The notes under the pieces are model-generated. The model ran no database searches, was not told where the DNA came from, and saw only the letters and a list, made by a program, of their open reading frames with translations. Below, one piece after another: positions 55,449-64,000 of a DNA stretch of 64,000 nucleotides. The stretch is from Bretschneidera sinensis (taxonomy: Eukaryota > Streptophyta > Magnoliopsida > Brassicales > Akaniaceae): positions 124,943,036 to 125,007,035 of the forward strand of contig CM043699.1 in assembly GCA_023935145.1 (NCBI GenBank), written 5' to 3'. A program made the translations under genes and the position numbers. Within the stretch, counting starts at the first letter, position 1, and each line of letters begins with the position of its first letter.

Positions 55449-57674
55449 GTTAGTGCACTAATTAAGCAAAGAATTGCCCCAAAATACAAGGATCTGGGTT
55501 GTCCTACCATTGCTTGCAGCATTGGAAATCATGAGGTTGGACAAGCCTTACTAGATCTAGGAGCTAGTGTAAACCTGATGCCATTTTCCATTTACTTACA
55601 GCTAGGGTTAGGAGAAATCAAACCAACCAGCGTGGTATTACAATTGGCTGATCGTTCAGTCAAAGTACCCCGAGGTGTGGTAGAGGACGTTTTGATTCCA
55701 ATTGATAAATTTTATTATCTTATTGATTTCTTAATCCTTGATACTACTTCTGCTGTTGACACTAACTCTAAAATCCCTTTGATTTTGGGTAGACCTTTTC
55801 TTGCTACGACAAATGCTCTAATAAATTGTAGGAACGGACTCATGAAGCTGTCCTTTGGCAACATGACCCTTGAAGTAAATATTTTCAATGTTGCAAAACA
55901 GCCCGAAGATGAGGACGAAAACCACCAGCTTTACATGATCGAGTCACTGGTCAATAAGGGAGTTTTATTAACTCATGATTATGACCCTCTTGAAAATTTT
56001 CTTGTTAATTCTGAGATAGATTTATTTGATGATAAAACTGATATAATTGATATATGTGCTGTTTTTGACAAATCTCAGGATTATGGAAATCTGGCATGGC
56101 ATCCAAGGTTTGAAGAGCTGCTCGAAAGAAGCAAAACTCAAGTACCCTCAAGTGTGGAAGCACCTAAAGTCGAATTGAAGCCACTACCTAAAGGTCTAAA
56201 ACATGCCTTTCTCAGTCCAGGTGATACCTTTCCTGTTATTATTTCTTCTGAATTATCTGAGACCCAAGGTAAGAGATTAATTCAAAATTTAAATGAACAC
56301 AAATTAGCCCTGGGATGGAGCATGGCTGATTTAAAGGGAATTAGTCCTCTGATCTGCTCCCATAAAATAAATATCGATGAAGGAACTAGTCCTCGTAGAG
56401 GCCCTCAACGTAGGCTTAACCCCACTATGAAAGAAGTAGTGAAAAATGAAGTGCTGAAACTATTAGATGCGGGTATTATATATCCTATAGCTGATAGTAA
56501 GTGGGTAAGCCCTATGCAAGTCGTCCCTAAAAAGTCCAGAGTAACAGTGATAAAGAATGACCTAGGAGAGTTAGTCCCTACCAAGCTTGTGACCGGGTGG
56601 CGTATGTGCATTGATTACAGAAAATTAAATGCTGCCACCCAAAAAGACCACTTCCCACTCCCTTTTATTGACCAAATTCTTGAGCGTGTAGCTGGTCATC
56701 CCTTTTACTGTTTTCTAGATGGCTATTCTGGTTACTATCAAATAGAAATTGCATTAGAAGACCAAGAAAAGACCACATTTACTTGTCCCTTTGGCACTTA
56801 TGCTTTTTGTAGAATGCCATTCGGATTATGTAACGCCTCTGCTACTTTTCAACACTGCATGATGAGTATTTTTAGTGACATGGTTGAAAATTGCATGGAG
56901 GTTTTTATGGATGACCTAACTGTTTTTGGATCTTCATTTGAAACATGCTTAATGAATTTAGAAAAAGTATTAATTCGCTGTGAGGAAAAAGAATTGGTTT
57001 TAAATTGGGAAAAATGCCATTTCATGGTACCATCCGGTATTGTCTTAGGACATATTGTCTCTTCCAAAGGAATAGAGGTTGATCAATTGAAGATTGAATT
57101 AATCTCTAAATTACCTGTCCCTAAGACAATAAAGGATGTGAGATTTTTCCTTGGTCATGCTGGTTTTTATAGGAGGTTCATACGAAATTTTTCAAATATA
57201 TCTAGACCACTTTGTGCCCTCCTAGTTAAAGATACCCCTTTTGAGTGGACTCAAGCTTGTCAAGATGCCTTTAAAGCACTGATTGGCAAGCTTACTTCTG
57301 CACCTATAATGCAGTCGCTAGATTGGACTTTAACTTTTGAAATCATGTGCGATGCTAGTGACTACGCTGTAGGTGCTGTTCTTGGACAGCGAAAGGAGGG
57401 TAAACCTTTTGTCATTTACTATGCTAGTAAAACTTTAAATAGTGCTCAAATGAATTACTCTACAACTGAAAAAGAGTTGCTAGCTGTATTATTTGCTTTA
57501 GGTAAATTTCATGCTCATTTAATTGGTTCTCTTATCCTTATTTTTACAGATCATGCAGCCCTCAAATATCTTCTTACGAGGAAGGATGCTAAGGCACGAC
57601 TAATCCGATGGATTCTCCTCTTGCAAGAATTTGATATCACCATCAAAGATAAAAAAAAGGAGTGGAGAATGTAG
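55449..57674 (+). CDS. Protease, linker, RT and RNase H of element E (open frame)
   Basis: The frame is open from 55449, after a TAA, to 57674. Protease: ALLDLGASVNLMPFSIY with the catalytic Asp codon at 55554-55556, LILGRPFLATTNALIN. A linker of about 150 residues follows. [57 protein letters not shown], catalytic box FMDD (56901-56915), thumb GHIVSSKGIEVDQLKIE. RNase [40 protein letters not shown]. It ends with an extra A in an A-run near 57655. This is the best-preserved pol core in the window. The first in-frame ATG is 55578, but the protein would come from polyprotein processing. Confidence 0.92.
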   Translation, partial: VSALIKQRIAPKYKDLGCPTIACSIGNHEVGQALLDLGASVNLMPFSIYLQLGLGEIKPTSVVLQLADRSVKVPRGVVEDVLIPIDKFYYLIDFLILDTTSAVDTNSKIPLILGRPFLATTNALINCRNGLMKLSFGNMTLEVNIFNVAKQPEDEDENHQLYMIESLVNKGVLLTHDYDPLENFLVNSEIDLFDDKTDIIDICAVFDKSQDYGNLAWHPRFEELLERSKTQVPSSVEAPKVELKPLPKGLKHAFLSPGDTFPVIISSELSETQGKRLIQNLNEHKLALGWSMADLKGISPLICSHKINIDEGTSPRRGPQRRLNPTMKEVVKNEVLKLLDAGIIYPIADSKWVSPMQVVPKKSRVTVIKNDLGELVPTKLVTGWRMCIDYRKLNAATQKDHFPLPFIDQILERVAGHPFYCFLDGYSGYYQIEIALEDQEKTTFTCPFGTYAFCRMPFGLCNASATFQHCMMSIFSDMVENCMEVFMDDLTVFGSSFETCLMNLEKVLIRCEEKELVLNWEKCHFMVPSGIVLGHIVSSKGIEVDQLKIELISKLPVPKTIKDVRFFLGHAGFYRRFIRNFSNISRPLCALLVKDTPFEWTQACQDAFKALIGKLTSAPIMQSLDWTLTFEIMCDASDYAVGAVLGQRKEGKPFVIYYASKTLNSAQMNYSTTEKELLAVLFALGKFHAHLIGSLILIFTDHAALKYLLTRKDAKARLIRWILLLQEFDITIKDKKKEWRM

Positions 57675-59071
57675 TAGCTGACCATTTATCCAGACTCACT
57701 TTTGCAGGCACTCGTGATGACATACCAATCAAAGATGATTTTCCCGATGAGCAATTACTCTCTATTACTTCTCTACTATGGTTTGCTCACATCGTAAATT
57801 ATTTGGCTACAGGTGAAATACCTATAGATTGGAGCACCCAGGACAAGAGGAAATTCTTATATGAAGTATGTAATTTTTATTGGGATAACCCCTATCTTTT
57901 CAAGTACTGCCCTGACCAAATTATAAGGCGTTGCATCCCTAATGAAGAGATTGCGAGTGTGTTAGAATTTTGTCACTCCCAAGCTTGTGGAGGCCACTTT
58001 TCGATGAAAAAAACCGCTGCAAAAATTTTGCAGTGTGGATTTTATTGGCCTACCTTGTTTAGAGATGCCAACACATATTGTCACTCTTGTGAAAGGTGTC
58101 AAAAATTAGGAGCTATGTTGCGTCGAAATATGGTGCCCCTAAACCCTATTTTAGTGATTGAAATCTTTGATTGTTAGGGCATCGTTTTCATGGGACCCTT
58201 TCCTCCTTCCTTCGGGTACCAATATATCATTGTAGCAATTGATTATGTATCCAAGTGGGTAGAGGCAGCAGCTTGTCGAAACAATGATAATGGAACGGTA
58301 ATTAAATTCCTTAAAGAAAACGTGTTATCTCGATTTGGTACACCACGTGCTATAATTAGTGATCGAGGTAAACATTTTTGCAACCGTTCTTTTGAAGCTT
58401 TAATGAAAAAATTTGGGGTATTACATAAAATCTCTACTGCCTATCACCCTCAGACTAGCGGACAAGTAGAACTTGCTAATAGGGAGATTAAACAAATTTT
58501 AGAAAAAACAGTTAACCCCGATCGTAAAGATTGGTCTTTGAGACTAACTGATGCACTATGGGCTTACCATACAGCTTTTAAAACTCCCTTAGGTATGTCA
58601 CCTTATCGGCTTGTTTTTGGAAAGCCTTGCCACTTACCCATGGAGCTCGAACATCTAGCTTATTGGGCCATCAAGTCTTTTAATTTTGAGATGGGCGAAG
58701 TGGGTAAACTTCGGAAATATCAGCTGACCGAGTTAGAAGAATTAAAAAACGATGCTTATGAAAATTCTAGAATCTATAAGGCTAAGATGAAGGTATTCCA
58801 TGACAAAAACATTTTGAGGAAAACATTTGAACCCAATGATTGTGTGTTCTTATATGACTCCAGACTTCATAAGCATCCTGGAAAACTTCGGTCAAGTTGG
58901 ATCGGCCCTTTTATAGTAAAAAATGTTTTTGAAAATAGGGCGGTAGAAATTGAGGATACTAGAGATGGTCGGATCTTTAAAGTAAATGGTCAACGACTTA
59001 AGATCTTAATCGATAGACATGATCCGGAAGTGGAAGACATTCCGCTTATGGATCTGGTCTATTCACCTTGA
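57662..59071 (+). pseudogene. Integrase of element E, broken, first catalytic Asp lost
   Basis: 57662-58177 holds the linker [16 protein letters not shown] and the zinc domain (FCHSQACGGHFSMKKTAAK, HSCERCQKLG). TGG has become TAG at 58175-58177. Just after it the motif reads GIVFMGPF where A and D have GID, so the first catalytic Asp is Val (58184-58186, GAT to GTT). 58190-59071 is open: [19 protein letters not shown] with the second Asp, [17 protein letters not shown] with the Glu, and the C-terminal domain ([29 protein letters not shown]). It would not catalyse insertion even if the stop were read through. Confidence 0.93.
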
Positions 59072-59359
59072 CCACACAACAAAGGTACGTTTTTCTTTTT
59101 ATTTTTTTGTTATGTTTTTAGTTAGTTTTTATTCAATCTTAATTATTAGTTTTTAGTTTAATTTAAATTTCTAAAAAAAAATGATTCCCAACATTTTATT
59201 TTTAGTATTTTGTTGTTAAGTCTTTATTAAATTAGAATTTTTGTTTTGTTAAGTCTATTTTAATTTTAATTTCTAGTTGATTTAATCTAATTTTTATTTT
59301 TCCTTGTGTTTTGTTTTTGTACAAATAAGGAATTTTCTGTTTTGTTTTAGGACACTGGA

Positions 59360-59580
59360 TCAAGCCTACAACAGGCCCAGGCGCACACTAGGCCCAGCCC
59401 CACAACAGGCCTAAGTGCACAACACCCCAGCCCAGCACCATGCCTTCATCGGCCCAGCTCAGCACCATACCTTCACCAGCCCAGCGCCTAGCCTAGTAGA
59501 TTGCGCTCATCAGGCTCAGCCTGAGCGCCACGCCCCAACCCAGCCAGCACCACGCCTTCCACTCATGTCCAGCAGCAGCC
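59360..59580 (+). repeat. GC-rich minisatellite upstream of the extra ORF (element E)
   Basis: Repeats built on GCCCAGCACCATGCCTTC, CAGCACCATACCTTCACC and AGCACCACGCCTTCCA (59546-59561). The last is identical to 52372-52387 in the element's own LTR. The preceding stretch 59072-59359 is T-rich noncoding sequence. Confidence 0.8.
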
Positions 59581-59589
59581 AAATCCCTA

Positions 59590-59967
59590 AATCTACGTAT
59601 TTAAACATTTTTTTCCAGCCTCATCTTCAATTCTCCTCTCACATGGCTGCACATTAAAAACACTCTCTCCCTTATTCTCTCTCCAAATCAGCCTATAATC
59701 AACTCTTTCCCTATTTATTTCTTAATCTTAACTCCATTTCTTGAAGAATTGCACACTCATTTTCCCTATTTTTGCAGAAAATTTCTCCAAGAAGTTAAGG
59801 TCTAAGAGGAACTTGGTTTTTTTCAAACGATATCAAATTGGTGGTAATCTTTCTTCTCTCCAAATTGTGGGCATCAAGTAAGACAAATTTCTCCTCTTTA
59901 TTATTTATTTGTGCTTTTTGGTGGTTAAATTTTGCTTCAAGTTCATTGTTCTATTTATTTGATTTCC
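59590..59967 (+). promoter_or_regulatory. Putative internal promoter and leader of the element E extra ORF
   Basis: TATTTAAA at 59598-59605 is followed by a CT-rich leader (CACTCTCTCCCTTATTCTCT) and a conserved GCATCAAGTAAGAC word near 59871, possibly a splice donor, before the ATG at 59968. It is the counterpart of 1030-1378 in element A, where the TATA box is stronger. Confidence 0.5.
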
Positions 59968-61103
59968 ATGGCACCAAAGATGAAGAAAGCTAGGGGAAAA
60001 CAACCACAAGAGTTTGATGATACCAAATTTGTTAATTTTGAAGCAAGTGAGAGATATGTTAAAATGATGCAAAGTAAAAAACCCATTCTCGAGAGAGGAT
60101 TTAACATCACCGAGAGGGCAAACCCAACTCTATTTAGAATGATTCACAATAGGAATTGGGGCATATTTACAAAATCACCCTCTCACTCCCTCAAAAATTT
60201 GGTTAGAGAATTTTACGCTAATGCCAACGAGTATAGCATTGGTAACGTGAGGGTGAGAGGCCAAACAGTATCTTTTAGCAGCTCATCCATAAATAGCTTC
60301 CATGGGTTACCTGACATCCCACACAGTGAGTATAGAGCATATGTGTCTACAGTTAATTATGAGGATATTTGCCACACTCTCTGTGTTCCGGGCACTATAT
60401 GGAAAATGTCGGGTGATACCCCTGTCACTTTGCCCGCTGCTTCTCTGAATGCCAATGCTCGGGTTTGGCAATTTTTTGTGTGTCAGAGGTTGGTGCCTGC
60501 CCTACACTATAGTGACCTCACTGTTAAGCGAGCTACTCTGATTTATGCAATTTTGATGGGAATGACTATCGATGTGGGCCAAGTCATCTTTCAATCTATC
60601 TTACACACTGTTGACTAAAGCTCAGATTATATTTTCCTTCTTTAATTACCCAATTGTGCATCCGAGCCGGAGTCCTAATCAGTACTGATGAGGAAGCCCA
60701 GCCACCAAAGAAACCCATCGATGATGGCCTGCTTGCTCAGATTAGAGCCTCCAGGCCGCCAACTTCGGGTGAGGGAGCCATGGTTGTTGCCACCCCTCCC
60801 ACCTCTAGGCATTTCACGATTTTTGAGCGCCTTGAGTGTTTAGAGAGTCGTTTTGACGAGAATCATAGACTGTTGTTTGATAGGTTAGATCATCAAGACC
60901 AAATGTTGGCTCGGCAAGACCGATTCTTGACTCAGCAAGCCGATTATCAAGTGGAGGTCAACTCTGCTTTTGGTAAGATGTTCCAACACCTTGCCTCTAC
61001 TACTGCTTGTAACATGGGTCTCTTTCCTACAATGCCACCCTATCCAGGTTCATCTTTTGACCCACCTCCCGAGGAAGGTGAATGGACTGAAGAGATTGAG
61101 TAG
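59968..61103 (+). pseudogene. Extra ORF (plant transposon protein family) of element E, one frameshift
   Basis: ATG at 59968 (MAPKMKKARGKQPQEFDDTK) opens a frame to 60618 with FVNFEASERYVKMMQSKKP, ERGFNITERANPTLFRMI, VREFYANANEYSIGNVRVRG, CHTLCVPGTIWKMSGD and ARVWQFFVCQRLVPALHYSD. A frameshift near 60612 leads to a second frame with YFPSLITQLCIRAGV and the polar C-terminal segment (LECLESRFDENHRLLFDRLD), ending 61103 in an acidic tail. The family is PF20167-like by my recognition; its role is unknown. I see no signal peptide or membrane segment, so I do not call it an envelope protein. D lacks it entirely. Confidence 0.85.
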
Positions 61104-62781
61104 AGAATGAGGATTTCAGGGATTAGTTTAGTGTTATCTTGTTTTTAACATTTCTTGAGTTTTTTTATTTTATTTTGTTTTTTTCCTTTATTTTAGTTGT
61201 TAGTTATTTATTTCCGTTTCTTATGTAAACCTAACATACGGTGGGAATCTTGATGTTACACTGTAGTTGCTTTCTTTTTGTTTGTGTGGTTCTATGTTAT
61301 AGATCAAAAAAATTTCAGCAAGAAGAACGATATGCAGTTCAAATGGTGGTGTGCAATTTTCAGCTTCTGTGCACTTTTGGCTACAAAGAGAGTTTCCTTT
61401 CCTCTTTTTTTTTACATTGAGGTCAACTCAATATTTAGGTTGGGGATGGAGGAAACACATTTCTTTTCTTTTTCCATTGAACTGCTTGGTGTCACTTTCC
61501 TTCTTTTCGTTTGTTAGGATAACTAAAAAAAAAAAATTATGTGTGTGCTTGTTTTTAGCATGTCAATGATATGAGCTTAATCAAGATAGCATATAGCATT
61601 TAGAAGAAGTTAAATCTTGCTTCGCTTTGAGAATAAATTAAGTGTCAATCTTTCTTTGGTTTGAGACTCTGGCTTGTGGTAAGATTGTATGATTAGTCTA
61701 AAGTATTTGGAGAAGTTTTATGTGTGATTGTTTTGTGAATACTTTTGCAGTCTCTATAAGCTCTAGAACTTATTTAATAATCACTTGAGGCGAAAATCAT
61801 AGAATGCACATTACTTAGGATATGATGTAGGCCATTTTTGGACCGTTTGAGCCTTTTTAAACTTACCCTTGTTATATTTATCGCTAGTCACCTGTTTGAG
61901 CCTTTTTCTTGAAAAAGAATTTTAGCTTTGTTTCTTTTGATAGCCCATTTACTCACCTTTATGAGCTTAAAAAAAATATATTTTATCCTTACCTTTCTTT
62001 TAAAAGAACTCAGTTATACACATTTGTTGAGAAGCACTTAAGAAGAATAAGGGTGGAAATATGAGAAAATATTACTACCATAACCCAAGTACATTAAAAG
62101 AGATAAGTTGGGAGTTGTGGAAAAGAAAAGAATGAAAGAGGAGGTGAATGGTCTTACGCCAAAATAAGAAAAAAAATGGTGATTTATTATTGCGAGAAAT
62201 GCTCGAAAAATGGTTGAAAGAGTTGGGTGTTGAAGTAAGGTTATCTTGTGCTTAAAGTGGTTGTGTTTAAATTAAGAGACTTAGTTCTTTTATTTATTTA
62301 AACTTTCCCATTCTTTCTTGACCTTTACCTTAGCCTAACGTTAGAAACTTATAAAAGACCTATTGATCCGATGTAGTGTGATTTTTCTACATAGTGGAGA
62401 GTGATTTGAAAAGTAAGCCTATGGAGTTTGTTTTGTGATTGATGTCACGCAATTAATATGTTTTTAGAGACCAAGACTTGTATTCATGCTATGTTGTGCA
62501 TAAAATCATCTGCATGTTCGGATTAATGGATGGTGGTAAGATGGATGTTAAGACTCGATAACGATTTTAAAGTTGACATTTGGATTATTCTTGGACTTGA
62601 GTGATATTTAATGATTCTATTTGTTGTATGTTATGCATGATTTTTTTTTAAACAAAGATTTTTGAATCCCTCTTGGTTAACACCAGTATTGCTGTATTTT
62701 GCTTTGATCTCTAAATAAAGAATTCATTTCATGTCTTTCAGTTGAATTGCTAGGGACTAGAAATAAGCTAGTTGGGGGTTG
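61104..62781 (+). other. Noncoding 3' region of element E with polypurine tract
   Basis: Contains CAAATGGTGGTGTGCAATTT, TTTACATTGAGGTCAA and the conserved module from about 61880. Ends AGTTGGGGGTTG (62770-62781), the polypurine tract. Short open frames here have no recognised motif. Confidence 0.8.
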
Positions 62782-64000
62782 TGATGAGAGTCATATAATG
62801 CATCTAAACAATACTTAATTGTTAGCATTTTAGGGTTGATCTCGGTCGTAATCGCACTTTTACATGCAAATAACTCTAAAGTGATATTCATAAATCATTG
62901 ACTTAATTTGATGCATTTTCAGGTACTTTGAGTCCAAAAGAGATGTTAAAGCGATCTATGTTTAAAGCGCCAAAAGTTCTTGCATGTTGGTGTTGATATT
63001 TGTCCAAGGTTTAGACATGTCTAAACATGATTCAAAGATGGTTAAAGTCTAAACCAAGATTGGACTAATAAAATACAGCAAGTTAGAAGACTGCACACAA
63101 GTGTGTGCATCACTTTGGAGTAAGGTAAGGGAAGGCACACTAGTGTGTGCACTTCTGGGTTCAAGCTGGTGAAGGGCAGCAAGACTATGTGCACAAGCTG
63201 ACCAAGGGCAGCAAGAGTGGGCGCCTTGGTGCCCAAAACTGAGCACCATGCCTTCTAGGGACTACATCTCTCAATCTATAAGAGTGAGCACCTAGGTTCC
63301 CATCCATGAGTGCCATGCCTCTCAATCTGCAAGAGTAAGCGCCTAGGCGCCCAAAAATGAGCACCACGCCTTCAAGAAGACTTCAATCTCGGACATAACC
63401 AGCACCTAGGCACGGGTAAGGCAGCGCCTAGGCACCCACTCGCTTCTTGACCTGATTAGGGTGACCAAATGACATTTCTCAAGACCAAATTACCCCTCTC
63501 AGGTCGACCAAATGACATTTCTCCGGACCAAATTACCCCTAGCTACTACTTGCAATCTATAAATAACTTCTTAAGGAGTGTGCAGTCGGGCATTCAAGGA
63601 AGAAAAGAGAGAGCAAGGTTTTGGGATTCAATTTTAGCATTCCTCTAAGTGTTCTTTGGCTAGAAATCAAGGGGAGAGCATCCATATTGTTCTTCTACCT
63701 TGAGCTCCATGGCCAACTAATCATCAAGTAAGGGAAAAGGATGAATATTTAGGGATTTGTTGTTCCTTATTTCCGTTCTTGATTCATTTGTACGGATTTA
63801 TTGTTAAATATTGTTTGTGATTTACTCTTTGATTAAGTAAGAAGGATTTGAGTTCATGTGATGGTTGAATTTATATTCTTCTTCTTTTAGAATCTCTTAA
63901 TCCGGTGATTGCATCCGTCTCATCCTTTGATGTTGTTTGGATGTGATTGATTCCGGTAGATTTATTTTACTGATTGTCCATTACTACTATATTATCATTG
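62782..64000 (+). repeat. 3' LTR of element E, cut by the window edge
   Basis: 1219 bases matching 51794-53010, TATA at 63555-63565, copia-like segment from 62985, GC-rich array 63215-63440. It has a 43-base tandem duplication absent from the 5' LTR. Confidence 0.94.
63463..63540 (+). repeat. 43-bp tandem duplication in the element E 3' LTR
   Basis: The word starting GACCAAATGACATTTCTC occurs at 63463 and again at 63506. The 5' LTR has it once (52474-52508). It lies about 20-90 bases upstream of the TATA box. Confidence 0.9.

Larger units (their letters stand above)
51794..64000 (+). mobile_element. Athila-like element E with extra ORF (3' LTR runs off window)
   Basis: 5' LTR 51794-53380, primer site, gag, protease-RT-RNase H, integrase, spacer, extra ORF, noncoding 3' region and a 3' LTR from 62782 to the edge. 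It is inserted in Copia 2 RT. The left flank is GGAAC; the right flank is outside. Several single-base shifts and stops break gag and integrase, but 742 codons of protease to RNase H are open. The LTRs differ at roughly one base in twenty where compared. Confidence 0.96.

Noticed and set aside
59968..61103. Envelope protein of an endogenous retrovirus-like Athila element
   Set aside because: The position fits, but the translation shows no signal peptide, membrane segment or glycosylation-rich ectodomain, and the motifs fit the plant transposon protein family.

Overview
This window is repeat-rich nuclear DNA from a flowering plant, probably a dicot; I cannot name the species. Every coding stretch I recognise belongs to an LTR retrotransposon, and I see no host gene, rRNA or tRNA gene. 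The evidence is Ty3/gypsy elements with tRNA-Asp-type primer-binding sites, an FMDD reverse transcriptase box and an extra ORF downstream of integrase (Athila-like), plus Ty1/copia elements with the TGGTATCAGAGC initiator-Met primer site (Tork-like). There are also decayed Tat-lineage pieces and one chromovirus (Tekay/Del-like) LTR.

Layout. 1-8652: minus-strand Athila-like element A, 3' end off the left edge, inserted into a plus-strand LTR (8653-9628). 9629-11644: 3' end and truncated LTR of another Athila-like element. 11645-15948: decayed Tat-lineage block with gag on minus and a second ORF on plus. 15949-40765: Athila-like composite element C (plus), broken by minus-strand element D (18175-28418, complete) and by Copia 1 (29024-34573, complete, perfect 5-bp target duplication). 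Its pol is mostly deleted and its two LTRs are of different types. 36466-37144 and 40816-41502: two LTR-like copies of a Tat-type element. 41503-44739: no recognisable gene. 44740-48089: minus-strand chromovirus LTR with some internal 3' sequence. 48090-51793: 5' half of Copia 2, cut inside its reverse transcriptase by element E (51794 to the right edge, plus).

How the genes work together. In the Athila-like elements gag makes the particle, protease cuts the polyprotein, RT and RNase H copy the RNA from a tRNA-Asp primer, and integrase inserts the DNA. A and E also carry a downstream ORF of the plant-transposon-protein family; D has no such ORF. All copies carry stops, frameshifts or deletions, so none looks autonomous.

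Most notable observations. (1) In both A and E, the GC-rich cassette in the LTR U3 reappears in the same element just upstream of the extra ORF, and the cassette differs between the two elements. (2) The E LTR contains a piece resembling a copia LTR that begins at the copia LTR terminus. (3) A 68-bp filler in C gag is built from a 26-bp copy of nearby gag and a 40-bp copy of D integrase, joined at a shared 7-bp word. All comparisons were made by eye.
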